Origin: CAMAVH01 sp046297835
Lineage (GTDB): Bacteria > Pseudomonadota > Alphaproteobacteria > SMXQ01
Assembly (NCBI GenBank): GCA_046297835.1
Contig: JBKBHI010000013.1
Location: 1 to 64,000 of the forward strand
Direction: 5' to 3'
DNA: 64,000 bases
Shown here: positions 32,257 to 42,155 of the stretch, piece after piece
Position numbering within the stretch: position 1 is the stretch's first letter
How the letters are laid out: each line of letters opens with the position of its first letter
Notes under the pieces: generated by a model
Seen by the model: only the letters and a program-made list of their open reading frames with translations
Told to the model about the DNA's origin: nothing
Databases searched by the model: none
Program-made: the position numbers and the translations under genes

Positions 32257-34332
32257 ATGTCTCGCACCACTCCGCTCGATCGCTATCGCAATATCGGCAT
32301 CATGGCTCACATCGATGCCGGCAAGACGACGACGACCGAGCGCGTCCTCTATTACACCGGCCGTTCCTACAAGATCGGCGAAGTCCACGAAGGCACCGCC
32401 ACGATGGACTGGATGGAGCAAGAGCAAGAGCGCGGCATCACCATCACGTCGGCCGCCACGACCTGCTTCTGGAACGACCACCGCATCAACATCATCGACA
32501 CCCCGGGCCACGTCGACTTCACCATCGAAGTCGAGCGCTCGCTGCGCGTGCTCGACGGCGCCGTCGCCGTGTTCGACTCGGTCGCCGGCGTCGAGCCGCA
32601 GTCCGAGACGGTGTGGCGTCAGGCCGACAAGTACAACGTTCCGCGCATCTGTTTCGTCAACAAGATGGACCGCATCGGCGCGGACTTCTATCGCTGCGTC
32701 GACATGATCATCGACCGCCTCGGCGCGACCCCGCTCGTGCTGTCGCTGCCGATCGGCATGGAATCGAACTATATCGGCATCGTCGATCTGGTGAAGATGA
32801 AGGCGATCATCTGGAAGGACGAGTCGCTGGGCGCCGAGTTCTACGAAGACGAGATTCCGGCCGAGCTCGCCGACCAGGCGAAGGAGTGGCGCCATAAGCT
32901 GCTCGAAACCGCCGTCGAAATGGACGATGCCGCGCTCGAAGCCTATCTCGAGGGCAAAGAGCCGGACGTCGCGACCCTCAAGAAGCTGATCCGCAAGGGC
33001 ACCGTCACCGGCGCGTTCGTTCCGGTCATCAACGGCTCCGCCTTCAAGAACAAGGGCGTTCAGCCGCTGCTCGACGCCGTCGTCGACTTCCTGCCGTCGC
33101 CGACCGACGTCGAAGCGATCAAGGGCGTGAAGGCCGGCACCGAGGAAGAGATCGTCCGCCATTCGACCGACGACGAGCCGTTCTCGGCCCTCGCGTTCAA
33201 GATCATGACCGACCCGTTCGTCGGCTCGCTGACCTTCATCCGCGTCTATTCCGGCGTCGTGAACAGCGCCTCCACCGTGATGAACACCGTGAAGGACAAG
33301 CGCGAGCGCATCGGCCGCATGCTGCTGATGCATGCCAACAACCGCGAAGAGATCAAGGAAGCCCGCGCCGGCGACATCGTCGCCCTGGCCGGCCTGAAGG
33401 ACACCACGACCGGCGACACGCTGTGCGACCCGGACAATCAGGTGATCCTCGAGCGCATGGAATTCCCCGAGCCCGTCATCGAAGTCGCCGTCGAGCCGAA
33501 GTCGAAGGCCGACCAGGAGAAGATGGGCGTCGCCCTCAGCCGTCTGGCGCAGGAGGATCCGTCCTTCCGCGTGTCCAGCGACAACGAGAGCGGCCAGACG
33601 ATCATCAAGGGCATGGGCGAACTGCACCTCGAGATCCTCGTCGACCGCATGAAGCGCGAATACAAGGTCGAGGCCAACGTCGGCGCGCCGCAGGTTGCGT
33701 ATCGCGAGACAATCACCAAGAAGGTCGAGACCGACTATACCCACAAGAAGCAGTCCGGCGGCTCGGGCCAGTTCGCCCGCGTCAAGATCCGCTGGGAGCC
33801 GCTGGAGCCCGGTTCGGGATTCGTCTTCGAGAACGCCACGGTCGGCGGCTCGGTGCCGAAGGAATACATCCCGGGCGTGCAGAAGGGCCTGATGGCCTCC
33901 AAGGACACCGGCGTGCTCGTCGGCTTCCCCTGCATCGACTTCAAGGCGACGCTGTATGACGGCGGCTTCCACGACGTCGACTCGAGCGCGCTCGCGTTCG
34001 AAATCGCCGCTCGCGCCGCCTTCCGCGAAGGCGTGGCGAAGGCCGGCCCCGTCCTGCTCGAGCCGGTCATGCGCGTCGAAGTCGTCACCCCGGAAGAGTA
34101 CATGGGCGACGTGATCGGCGACTTGAACAGCCGCCGCGGCCAGGTCAGCGGCATGGATCAGCGCGGCAACGCGCGCGTCGTGTCCGCCTCCGTGCCGCTC
34201 GCCAACATGTTCGGCTACGTGAACACGCTGCGTTCGATGAGCCAGGGCCGCGCCCAGTTCACGATGCACTTCGACCATTACGCCCAGGTGCCGCAGGCGG
34301 TCGCGGAAGAAGTCCGCGCCAAGCTGGCCTGA
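32257..34332 (+). CDS. fusA: Elongation factor G
   Basis: A 691-residue translocase GTPase. The P-loop AHIDAGKT is at residues 17-24, then EQERGITITSAAT (switch I), DTPGHVDF and NKMD. Domains II to V are complete, including SGGSGQFARVKIR and the C terminus SMSQGRAQFTMHFDHYAQVP. It is 21 bases downstream of rpsG and followed by the second tuf after an 87-base spacer with a small hairpin. Confidence 0.99.
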   Translation: MSRTTPLDRYRNIGIMAHIDAGKTTTTERVLYYTGRSYKIGEVHEGTATMDWMEQEQERGITITSAATTCFWNDHRINIIDTPGHVDFTIEVERSLRVLDGAVAVFDSVAGVEPQSETVWRQADKYNVPRICFVNKMDRIGADFYRCVDMIIDRLGATPLVLSLPIGMESNYIGIVDLVKMKAIIWKDESLGAEFYEDEIPAELADQAKEWRHKLLETAVEMDDAALEAYLEGKEPDVATLKKLIRKGTVTGAFVPVINGSAFKNKGVQPLLDAVVDFLPSPTDVEAIKGVKAGTEEEIVRHSTDDEPFSALAFKIMTDPFVGSLTFIRVYSGVVNSASTVMNTVKDKRERIGRMLLMHANNREEIKEARAGDIVALAGLKDTTTGDTLCDPDNQVILERMEFPEPVIEVAVEPKSKADQEKMGVALSRLAQEDPSFRVSSDNESGQTIIKGMGELHLEILVDRMKREYKVEANVGAPQVAYRETITKKVETDYTHKKQSGGSGQFARVKIRWEPLEPGSGFVFENATVGGSVPKEYIPGVQKGLMASKDTGVLVGFPCIDFKATLYDGGFHDVDSSALAFEIAARAAFREGVAKAGPVLLEPVMRVEVVTPEEYMGDVIGDLNSRRGQVSGMDQRGNARVVSASVPLANMFGYVNTLRSMSQGRAQFTMHFDHYAQVPQAVAEEVRAKLA

Positions 34333-34378
34333 GCCGATAGACAGCCACAAGGCCGCGCGAGCGGCTGACGATAACAGA

Positions 34379-34395
34379 AGGCCGCTCAGCGGCCT
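34379..34395 (+). promoter_or_regulatory. Hairpin between fusA and tuf copy 2
   Basis: AGGCCGC TCA GCGGCCT is a perfect 7-bp stem with a 3-base loop, 24 bases before the second tuf start. The GCGCGAGCG region just upstream offers an alternative pairing for the same GGCCGC segment. Confidence 0.4.
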
Positions 34396-34417
34396 GCGTG
34401 AAGAGGAAAGAGGATCG

Positions 34418-35610
<1,193 letters not shown>

Positions 35611-35624
35611 TAAGGAAACAAGCC

Positions 35625-35646
35625 CGGCGCTCCGGAAGGAGCGCCG
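35625..35646 (+). promoter_or_regulatory. Hairpin between tuf copy 2 and rpsJ
   Basis: CGGCGCTCC GGAA GGAGCGCCG is a perfect 9-bp stem capped by a GGAA loop, 15 bases after the tuf stop and 15 before rpsJ. It lies at the str/S10 boundary. No T-run follows. Confidence 0.5.
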
Positions 35647-35661
35647 AGCGGAGATCGGACC

Positions 35662-35970
35662 ATGGATAGCCAAAACATTCGAATCCGGCTGAAGGCCTTC
35701 GACCACCGGTTGCTCGACCAGTCGACCAGCGAGATCGTGTCGACCGCGAAGCGCACCGGCGCGCAGGTCGTCGGGCCGATCCCGCTGCCGACGCGCATCG
35801 AGAAGTTCACCGTGAACCGCTCGCCGCACGTCGATAAGAAGTCGCGCGAGCAGTTCGAAATCCGCACTCACAAGCGGCTGCTCGACATTATCGATCCGAC
35901 CCCGCAGACGGTGGACGCGCTCATGAAGCTCGACCTGGCCGCCGGTGTCGATGTCGAGATCAAGCTGTAA
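35662..35970 (+). CDS. rpsJ: 30S ribosomal protein S10
   Basis: A 102-residue 30S head protein, also the NusE partner of NusB in antitermination. It begins DSQNIRIRLKAFDHRLLDQS and contains GPIPLPTRIEKFTVNRSPHVDKKSREQFE. The family usually starts at Met-(x)-SQNIRIRLKAFDH, matching this start. First gene of the S10 group, close behind tuf with only a hairpin between. Confidence 0.98.
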   Translation: MDSQNIRIRLKAFDHRLLDQSTSEIVSTAKRTGAQVVGPIPLPTRIEKFTVNRSPHVDKKSREQFEIRTHKRLLDIIDPTPQTVDALMKLDLAAGVDVEIKL

Positions 35971-36013
35971 TCCGCTTCGGACGACCGGACCGGATCAGAA
36001 TTAGGAACGTGCT

Positions 36014-36766
36014 ATGCGAACTGGATTGATTGCGCAGAAGGTGGGAATGACGCGCGTCTTCGCTGAAGACGGCGCCCATATTCCCGTGACTGTGCTGAAG
36101 GTCGACAACTGCCAGGTCGTCGCCGTGAAGACCGCTGAGAAGGACGGCTACACCGCCGTGCAGCTCGGCGTCGGCAAGGCGAAGGTGAAGAACGTCACCA
36201 AGGCCGTGCGCGGGCATTACGCCAAGGCGAAAGTCGAGCCCAAGGCCAAGCTCGTCGAATTCCGCGTCAGCGCCGATGCGCTGCTGGACGTCGGAGCCGA
36301 GCTGGACGTGGCTCACTTCATGGCCGGCCAGCGCGTCGATGTCGTCGGCACCACGATCGGCAAGGGCTTCGCCGGCGTCATGAAGCGCCACAACTTCCGC
36401 GGCCTGGAAGCCAGCCACGGCGTGTCGGTCTCGCACCGCAGCCACGGCTCGACCGGCCAGCGTCAGGATCCGGGCAAGGTCTTCGCCGGCAAGAAGATGG
36501 CCGGCCACATGGGCGATGTCCGCATCACCCAGCAGAACCTGACGGTCGTCTCGACCGACAGCGACCGCGGCCTGATTTTCGTGCGCGGCGCGGTGCCGGG
36601 CTACAACGGCTCGTATCTGCTCGTGTCCGACGCGAAGAAGATCAAGGCCCCCAAGGATCTGCCGTTCCCGGCCGCGCTGCGCAGCGCCCAAAATGCCAAG
36701 GATTCGGGTTCGGAAGCTCCTGCCGCCGAGGCGCCCGCCGCCGACGCTGGCGAGCAGAAGGAGTAA
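36014..36766 (+). CDS. rplC: 50S ribosomal protein L3
   Basis: A 250-residue early assembly protein near the peptidyl-transferase centre. Conserved parts are RTGLIAQKVGMTRVF at the start and the extended loop HGVSVSHRSHGSTGQRQDPGKVFAGKKMAGHMG. The C-terminal 40 residues are an Ala/Glu-rich extension (EAPAAEAPAADAGEQKE) of low complexity, common in alphaproteobacteria and probably disordered. The loop Gln in STGQRQDPG is the site methylated by PrmB in other species. Confidence 0.97.
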   Translation: MRTGLIAQKVGMTRVFAEDGAHIPVTVLKVDNCQVVAVKTAEKDGYTAVQLGVGKAKVKNVTKAVRGHYAKAKVEPKAKLVEFRVSADALLDVGAELDVAHFMAGQRVDVVGTTIGKGFAGVMKRHNFRGLEASHGVSVSHRSHGSTGQRQDPGKVFAGKKMAGHMGDVRITQQNLTVVSTDSDRGLIFVRGAVPGYNGSYLLVSDAKKIKAPKDLPFPAALRSAQNAKDSGSEAPAAEAPAADAGEQKE

Positions 36767-36772
36767 CGGGCG

Positions 36773-37393
36773 ATGAAGCTCAACGTCGTCACGCTAGACA
36801 ATAAGCCGGCCGGCACCATCGAAGTCGCCGATGCGATCTTCGGCGCGCCGGTGCGGGCCGACATCCTGGCGCGCATGGTCAACTACCAGCTGGCCAAGCG
36901 CCGCGCTGGCACCCACAAGACCAAGGGTATCAGCGACATCGCCGGCACCACCAAGAAGCCCTTCGCCCAGAAGGGCGGCGGCCGCGCCCGCCAGGGCTCG
37001 CTCCGTTCGCCGCAGTTCCGCGGTGGCGCGGTGATCTTCGGCCCGGTCGTCCGCGACCACGGCCACGATCTGCCGAAGAAGGTTCGCCGCCTCGCGCTGC
37101 GCACGGCGCTGTCGAGCAAGCAGGCCGAAGGCAAGCTGATCGTCGTCGACGACGTGAAGGTCGAGCAGCCGAAGACCGCGAAGCTGGCCTCCAGCTTCCG
37201 CGAGCTGGGCTGGAATTCGGTCCTGTTCGTCGGCGGCCCGCAGGTCGACGAGGGCTTCGCCCGCGCCGCGCGCAACATCCCGAACGTGGATGTGCTGCCG
37301 AGCCAGGGCGCGAATGTGTACGACATCCTTCGCCGCGACGTTCTGGTCCTGACCAAGAGCGCGGTCGAGCAGCTGGAGGCCCGCCTGAAATGA
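36773..37393 (+). CDS. rplD: 50S ribosomal protein L4
   Basis: A 206-residue protein lining the exit tunnel; in E. coli it also represses the S10 operon. The tunnel loop is visible at GTTKKPFAQKGGGRARQGSLRSPQFRGGAVIFGP. It starts 6 bases after rplC, and its stop overlaps the rplW start in ATGA. No E. coli-type S10 leader for L4 control was recognised upstream of rpsJ. Confidence 0.97.
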   Translation: MKLNVVTLDNKPAGTIEVADAIFGAPVRADILARMVNYQLAKRRAGTHKTKGISDIAGTTKKPFAQKGGGRARQGSLRSPQFRGGAVIFGPVVRDHGHDLPKKVRRLALRTALSSKQAEGKLIVVDDVKVEQPKTAKLASSFRELGWNSVLFVGGPQVDEGFARAARNIPNVDVLPSQGANVYDILRRDVLVLTKSAVEQLEARLK

Positions 37394-37713
37394 GCCGCAT
37401 GAGCGCGAAGAACGTGAAGGTCGGCCAGGCCCGCAAGTTCGACCTCGTGTTGACCCCGGTCATCACGGAAAAGGCGACGCAGGGTTCCGAGCACAACCAG
37501 GTGACTTTCCGCGTCCCCCTCGAGGCGACCAAGCCGGAGATCAAGCTGGCCGTGGAAAGCCTGTTCAAGGTCAAAGTGACGGCCGTGAACACGCTGCGCC
37601 AGCAGGGCAAGATTAAGGTGTTCCGCGGCCGTTACGGCCGTCGGTCCGACAGCAAGAAGGCCATCATCACGCTGGCCGAAGGCAACACCATCGACGTCAC
37701 GTCGAAGGTCTGA
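37390..37713 (+). CDS. rplW: 50S ribosomal protein L23
   Basis: A 107-residue protein at the tunnel exit, docking site for trigger factor and SRP. Recognised by DLVLTPVITEKATQGSEHNQVTFRVPLEATKPEIKLAVESLFKVKVTAVNT. The ATG at 37390 overlaps the rplD stop by 4 bases; a second ATG three codons later is the alternative start. The conserved Glu of the trigger-factor docking patch lies in the N-terminal half. Confidence 0.97.
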   Translation: MSRMSAKNVKVGQARKFDLVLTPVITEKATQGSEHNQVTFRVPLEATKPEIKLAVESLFKVKVTAVNTLRQQGKIKVFRGRYGRRSDSKKAIITLAEGNTIDVTSKV

Positions 37714-37727
37714 GCGAGAGTACGATC

Positions 37728-38555
37728 ATGGCTCTGAAAAAATTCAATCCGACTACGCCTTCGCAGCGCGAGCTGGTGCTGGTCGACCGCTCGAGCCTGT
37801 GGAAAGGCGCGCCCGTCAAGGCGCTGACCGAAGGCAAGCAGAAGAACGGCGGTCGCAACAACACCGGCCGCATCACCGTGCGCCACCAGGGCGGCGGGCA
37901 CAAGCAGCGCTACCGCCTGATCGACTTCAAGCGTCGCAAGTTCGACGTCGTCGGCAAGGTCGAGCGCCTCGAATACGATCCGAACCGCACCGCCTTCATC
38001 GCGCTCATCCGCTATGAGGACGGCGAGCTGGCCTACATCCTGGCGCCGCAGCGCCTGGCCGTCGGCGACAGTGTCGTCGCGGGCGAGAAGGTCGACATTC
38101 AGCCGGGCAACGCCATGCCGCTGAAGGCGATCCCGGTCGGCACGATCGTGCACAACGTCGAGATGAAGGTCGGCAAGGGCGGCCAGATGGCCCGTTCCGC
38201 CGGCACCTTCGTCCAGCTCATCGGCCGCGACGGCGGCAACGCTCAGCTGCGTCTCGCCTCCGGCGAAGTGCGCATGGTCTCCGAGCTGTGCATGGCAACG
38301 ATCGGCGCCGTGTCCAACCCGGACCAGCAGAACGTCAATTTCGGCAAGGCCGGCCGCAAGCGCTGGATGGGCATCCGCCCGACCGTTCGCGGCGTCGTCA
38401 TGAACCCGGTCGATCACCCGCACGGCGGCGGCGAAGGCCGCACCTCGGGCGGTCGCCACCCGGTCACCCCGTGGGGCAAGCCCACGAAGGGCGCCCGCAC
38501 CCGCAAAAAGAAGCCGTCGGACAGCATGATCATGCGCCGCCGGTATCAGAAGTAA
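37728..38555 (+). CDS. rplB: 50S ribosomal protein L2
   Basis: A 275-residue protein needed for subunit joining and peptidyl transferase. Signatures are RNNTGRITVRHQGGGHKQRYRLIDFKR and the C-terminal MNPVDHPHGGGEGRTSGGRHPVTPWGKPTKG, including the His essential in E. coli. It begins 14 bases after rplW and ends 13 before rpsS. Confidence 0.98.
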   Translation: MALKKFNPTTPSQRELVLVDRSSLWKGAPVKALTEGKQKNGGRNNTGRITVRHQGGGHKQRYRLIDFKRRKFDVVGKVERLEYDPNRTAFIALIRYEDGELAYILAPQRLAVGDSVVAGEKVDIQPGNAMPLKAIPVGTIVHNVEMKVGKGGQMARSAGTFVQLIGRDGGNAQLRLASGEVRMVSELCMATIGAVSNPDQQNVNFGKAGRKRWMGIRPTVRGVVMNPVDHPHGGGEGRTSGGRHPVTPWGKPTKGARTRKKKPSDSMIMRRRYQK

Positions 38556-38568
38556 GAGGAGAACCGTC

Positions 38569-38844
38569 TTGGCACGTTCTGTTTGGAAGGGCCCGTTCAT
38601 CGACGGCTACCTTCTCAAGAAGGCGGAAGACACTCGCGGTTCGGGCCGCAATCAGGTCATCAAGACCTGGTCGCGCCGCTCGACCATCCTGCCGCAGTTC
38701 GTCGGTCTGACGTTCGGCGTCCATAACGGGCACAAGTTCCTGCCCGTGCTCGTGACCGAGAACATGGTCGGCCACAAGCTGGGCGAGTTCGCGCCGAGCC
38801 GGACCTTCCACGGCCATACGGCCGACAAGAAGGCGAAGAAGTAA
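38569..38844 (+). CDS. rpsS: 30S ribosomal protein S19
   Basis: A 91-residue 30S head protein contacting A-site tRNA and S13. The start is TTG (TTG GCA CGT TCT), with AGAGGAG 9 bases upstream; the protein ARSVWKGPFIDGYLLKKAE is canonical from there. Later landmarks are WSRRSTILPQFVGLTFGVHNGHKFLPV and GEFAPTRTF-like GEFAPSRTFHGH. Two bases separate it from rplV. Confidence 0.97.
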   Translation: MARSVWKGPFIDGYLLKKAEDTRGSGRNQVIKTWSRRSTILPQFVGLTFGVHNGHKFLPVLVTENMVGHKLGEFAPSRTFHGHTADKKAKK

Positions 38845-38846
38845 TC

Positions 38847-39233
38847 ATGGGCAAGAAAGCAGCTCCCCGCCGCGTGGCGGACAACGAGGCGATGGCTCGC
38901 GGCCAGATGATCCGCATCAGCCCGCGCAAGCTCGGCGTCGTCGCCGGCTTGATCCGCGGCAAGAAGGCGGACGCCGCCCTCGCCGAATTGACCTTCTCCA
39001 AGCGCCGCATCGCCGGCGACGTGAAGAAGGTCCTGCAGTCGGCGATCGCCAACGCGGAGAACAACCATCAGCTCGACGTCGACAAGCTCTATGTCGCCGA
39101 AGCGAGCGTCGGCAAGGCGCTGGTCATGAAGCGCTTCCACGCCCGCGCGCGCGGGCGCGCCGGCCGCATCGAGAAGCTGTTCAGCAATTTGACCCTTGTC
39201 GTGCGCGAGCGCGAAGAGACGGAGAGCGCCTAA
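38847..39233 (+). CDS. rplV: 50S ribosomal protein L22
   Basis: A 128-residue exit-tunnel protein. The core begins RMIRIS-like GQMIRISPRKLGVVAGLIRGKKADAALAEL, and the tunnel-lining hairpin is in VGKALVMKRFHARARGRAGRIEK, a macrolide-resistance hot spot in other species and here of ordinary form. Its TAA stop overlaps the rpsC ATG by one base. Confidence 0.97.
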   Translation: MGKKAAPRRVADNEAMARGQMIRISPRKLGVVAGLIRGKKADAALAELTFSKRRIAGDVKKVLQSAIANAENNHQLDVDKLYVAEASVGKALVMKRFHARARGRAGRIEKLFSNLTLVVREREETESA

Positions 39234-39910
39234 TGGGCCAGAAAGTCAATCCGATCGGCCTGCGCCTCGGCATCAACCGCACGTGGGATTCGCGTTGGTT
39301 CGCCAAGAGCGACTACGCCAGCTTCCTGCATGAGGACATCAAGATCCGCGAAGTGCTGCGCAAGCGTCTGGCCCAGGCCGGCGTGTCCCGCATCATCGTC
39401 GAGCGTCCGGCCAAGAAGGCCCGCATTACGATCCACTCCGCCCGCCCCGGCGTCGTCATCGGCAAGAAGGGCGCGGACATCGAGAAGCTGCGCAGCGAGC
39501 TCGGCCAGATCACCGGCGCCGAAGTGCATCTGAACATCGTCGAAGTGCGCAAGCCCGAGATCGACGCCCAGCTGATCGCCGAGAACATCGCGCAGCAGCT
39601 CGAGCGCCGCGTCGCCTTCCGCCGCGCCATGAAGCGCGCCGTGCAGTCGGCCATGCGCCTCGGCGCCCAGGGCATCCGCATCAATTGCTCGGGCCGTCTC
39701 GGCGGCTCGGAAATCGCCCGCATCGAATGGTATCGCGAAGGCCGCGTGCCGCTGCACACGCTGCGCGCCGACGTCGATTTCGGCCGCGGCACCGCCTTCA
39801 CCACCTATGGAACCTGCGGCGTCAAAGTTTGGGTCTTCAAGGGCGAAGTCCTCGCCCATGACCCGATGGCCCAGGACAAGAAGATCATGGAGCAGCAGGT
39901 CGCCCGCTAA
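39233..39910 (+). CDS. rpsC: 30S ribosomal protein S3
   Basis: A 225-residue protein at the mRNA entry tunnel. The N-terminal MGQKVNPIGLRLGINRTWDSRWF, the KH domain with GVVIGKKGADIEKLRSEL, and the C-terminal domain SEIARIEWYREGRVPLHTLRADVDFG are all present. It overlaps rplV by one base, showing tight coupling. Confidence 0.98.
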   Translation: MGQKVNPIGLRLGINRTWDSRWFAKSDYASFLHEDIKIREVLRKRLAQAGVSRIIVERPAKKARITIHSARPGVVIGKKGADIEKLRSELGQITGAEVHLNIVEVRKPEIDAQLIAENIAQQLERRVAFRRAMKRAVQSAMRLGAQGIRINCSGRLGGSEIARIEWYREGRVPLHTLRADVDFGRGTAFTTYGTCGVKVWVFKGEVLAHDPMAQDKKIMEQQVAR

Positions 39911-39943
39911 GGCGCCTCTCTCATCGAAGCGAAAGTCTGAGAC

Positions 39944-40363
39944 ATGCTGAGTCCCAAGCGCACGAAATACCGCAAAGCCCACAAGGGCCGTATCCACGGC
40001 CTGGCGAAGGGCGGCACGCAGCTGAACTTCGGCGCCCACGGCCTGAAGGCCATGGAGCCGATGCGCATCACCGCGCGCCAGATCGAGGCCGCGCGCCGCG
40101 CGATCACGCGCCACATGAAGCGCGTCGGCCGCGTCTGGGTGCTCGTGTTCCCCGATGTGCCGGTGTCGACTAAGCCGGCCGAAGTCCGCATGGGCTCCGG
40201 CAAGGGCGCGCCCGAATATTGGGTGGCGCGCGTGAAGCCGGGCCGCATCATGTTCGAGATCGACGGCGTCAACGCGACCGTCGCCAAGGAAGCGTTCGAT
40301 CTGGCCGCCGCCAAGCTGCCGATCAAGACGAAGTTCGTCACGCGCCAGGCGCTGGAGGCCTGA
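39944..40363 (+). CDS. rplP: 50S ribosomal protein L16
   Basis: A 139-residue protein organising the A-site region of the 50S. It begins LSPKRTKYRKAHKGRIHGLAKGG and contains GRVWVLVFPDVPVSTKPAEVRMGSGKGAPEYWVA, including the Arg hydroxylated by RoxA/YcfD in some species. The 33-base gap after rpsC is the longest in this part of the cluster. It ends 1 base before rpmC. Confidence 0.97.
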   Translation: MLSPKRTKYRKAHKGRIHGLAKGGTQLNFGAHGLKAMEPMRITARQIEAARRAITRHMKRVGRVWVLVFPDVPVSTKPAEVRMGSGKGAPEYWVARVKPGRIMFEIDGVNATVAKEAFDLAAAKLPIKTKFVTRQALEA

Positions 40364-40364
40364 G

Positions 40365-40562
40365 ATGAAAGCGACCGACCTGAAAACCAAGACCGCCGAC
40401 GAGCTCAAGACCGAGCTCGTGAGCCTGAAGCGCGAAGCCTTCAATCTGCGCTTCCAGAAGGCCAGCGGCCAGCTCGAGAACACCGCCCGCGTGCGCGCCG
40501 TGCGCCGCGACATCGCCCGCATCCAGACCGTTCTGGGCGCGAAGCCGGCGCCGCGGTCCTAA
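40365..40562 (+). CDS. rpmC: 50S ribosomal protein L29
   Basis: A 65-residue two-helix protein at the tunnel exit, next to L23. Pattern DLKTKTADELKTELVSLKREAFNLRFQKASGQLENTARVRAVRRDIARIQTVL is complete. It starts one base after the rplP stop (TGAGATG), indicating coupled translation. Confidence 0.96.
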   Translation: MKATDLKTKTADELKTELVSLKREAFNLRFQKASGQLENTARVRAVRRDIARIQTVLGAKPAPRS

Positions 40563-40574
40563 GGAGAACACGAG

Positions 40575-40814
40575 ATGCCCAAGCGTATCCTCACCGGCAC
40601 CGTCGTCAGCGACAAGATGGACAAGACCGTCACGGTCCTCGTCGAGCGTCGCGTCGCGCACCCGGTCTACAAGAAGTTCATCAAGCAGTCGAAGAAGTAC
40701 GCTGCTCACGACGAAACGAACGCCTGCAAGATCGGCGACACCGTGCGCATTCGCGAATGCCGCCCGCTGTCGAAGAACAAGCGGTTCGAAGTCATCACCG
40801 GCGACGCGCAGTAA
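40575..40814 (+). CDS. rpsQ: 30S ribosomal protein S17
   Basis: A 79-residue OB-fold primary binder of 16S rRNA. Landmarks are PKRILTGTVVSDKMDKTVTVLVERRVAHPVYKKFI and IGDTVRIRECRPLSKNKRFEV. The start has AAGGAG 11 bases before ATG. rplN follows after 41 bases. Confidence 0.97.
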   Translation: MPKRILTGTVVSDKMDKTVTVLVERRVAHPVYKKFIKQSKKYAAHDETNACKIGDTVRIRECRPLSKNKRFEVITGDAQ

Positions 40815-40855
40815 GCGCGGCCCAGAGTTGCAGAAGTTAAGAAAGGCATAGTGCC

Positions 40856-41224
40856 ATGATCCAGATGCAATCGAACCTCGAAGTCGCCGACAACTCCGGC
40901 GCGCGTCGAGTGCAATGCATCAAAGTGCTGGGCGGTTCGCACCGCCGCACCGCCGACGTCGGCGACGTCATCGTCGTCAGCGTGAAGGACGCGATTCCGC
41001 GCGGCCGCGTCAAGAAGGGCGACGTGCAGCGCGCCGTCATCGTCCGCACGGCGAAGGAGATCCGCCGCGCCGACGGCAGCGCGATCCGCTTCGACCGCAA
41101 CGCCGCCGTCCTGATCGACAAGCAGAACGAGCCCATCGGCACCCGCATCTTCGGGCCGGTGACGCGCGAGCTGCGCTCCAAGGGCTTCATGAAGATCATC
41201 TCGCTCGCGCCCGAAGTGCTCTGA
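40856..41224 (+). CDS. rplN: 50S ribosomal protein L14
   Basis: A 122-residue protein of the subunit interface. MIQMQSNLEVADNSGARRVQCIKVLGGS at the start, then AVIVRTAKEIRRADGSAIRFDRNAAVLIDK and GTRIFGPVTRELR, all canonical. It is the first gene of what is the spc operon in E. coli; here no promoter or terminator separates it from rpsQ. Confidence 0.98.
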   Translation: MIQMQSNLEVADNSGARRVQCIKVLGGSHRRTADVGDVIVVSVKDAIPRGRVKKGDVQRAVIVRTAKEIRRADGSAIRFDRNAAVLIDKQNEPIGTRIFGPVTRELRSKGFMKIISLAPEVL

Positions 41225-41243
41225 GCGGGAAAGGCAGGAAGAC

Positions 41244-41567
41244 ATGTCCGTTAAATTGAAGATCAAAAAGGGCGACAACGTCGTCGTCCTCACCGGCCGC
41301 GACAAGGGCAAGACCGGCACCGTCATGAAGGTGATGCCGAAGGAAAGCCGCGTCGTCGTCCAGGGCGTCAACGTCGTGAAGCGCCACACCCGTCCGGCGG
41401 CCGGCCAGCAAGGCGGCATCGTCGAGAAGGAATCGACCATCCACGTCTCCAACGTGTCCTTGATCGACCCCAAGACCAGCAAGCCGACCCGCGTCGGCTA
41501 CAAGACGGTCGACGGCGGTCGCAAGGTGCGCGTGGCCCGTCGCTCCGGCGACGTGCTGGACATCTGA
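41244..41567 (+). CDS. rplX: 50S ribosomal protein L24
   Basis: A 107-residue assembly initiator with a KOW motif: KLKIKKGDNVVVLTGRDKGKTGTVMKVMP near the N terminus, then GVNVVKRHTRPAAGQQGGIVEKESTIHVSNV. It begins 19 bases after rplN and ends 10 before rplE. Confidence 0.97.
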   Translation: MSVKLKIKKGDNVVVLTGRDKGKTGTVMKVMPKESRVVVQGVNVVKRHTRPAAGQQGGIVEKESTIHVSNVSLIDPKTSKPTRVGYKTVDGGRKVRVARRSGDVLDI

Positions 41568-41577
41568 GGAACCGGCA

Positions 41578-42141
41578 ATGGCTAAGACCGAAGAGAAATA
41601 CGTCCCGCGCTTGCGCCAGCACTACGATACCGTGGTGAAGAAGGCGCTCGCCGACGAGTTCAAGTACGACAACGTGATGATGATCCCGAAGATCGAGAAG
41701 ATCGTCATCAACATGGGCGTCGGCGAAGCGACCGTCGAAGGCAAGCGCATCGACAGCGCCGTGGCCGACCTGACCGCCATCACCGGCCAGCGTCCGGTCG
41801 TGACGCGCGCCCGCAAGGCCATCGCCAACTTCAAGGTGCGCGAGAACATGCGCCTCGGCTGCAAGGTCACCCTACGCCGCGAGCACATGTACGAATTCCT
41901 CGACCGCCTGATCAACATCGCGCTGCCGCGCGTCCGCGACTTCCGCGGCGTGCCGGGCAACAGCTTCGACGGCGCGGGCAACTACTCCATGGGCCTCAAG
42001 GAACAGATCGTGTTCCCCGAAATCGATTACGACAAGATCGACCAGGTCCGCGGCATGGACATCACCATCGTGACGACGGCCAAGACCGACGAGGAGGCCA
42101 AAGCGCTCCTCAAAGGCTTCGCCATGCCGTTCGTCAATTAA
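41578..42141 (+). CDS. rplE: 50S ribosomal protein L5
   Basis: A 187-residue protein that binds 5S rRNA and bridges to the 30S head. Characteristic parts are PKIEKIVINMGVGEA, GQRPVVTRARKAIANFKVRENMRLGCKVTLR, and RDFRGVPGNSFDGAGNYSMGLKEQIVFPEIDYDKI. It ends 14 bases before rpsN with AGGAGGG between, a strong ribosome site for the GTG-started rpsN. Confidence 0.98.
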   Translation: MAKTEEKYVPRLRQHYDTVVKKALADEFKYDNVMMIPKIEKIVINMGVGEATVEGKRIDSAVADLTAITGQRPVVTRARKAIANFKVRENMRLGCKVTLRREHMYEFLDRLINIALPRVRDFRGVPGNSFDGAGNYSMGLKEQIVFPEIDYDKIDQVRGMDITIVTTAKTDEEAKALLKGFAMPFVN

Positions 42142-42155
42142 GGAGGGCCGACCAA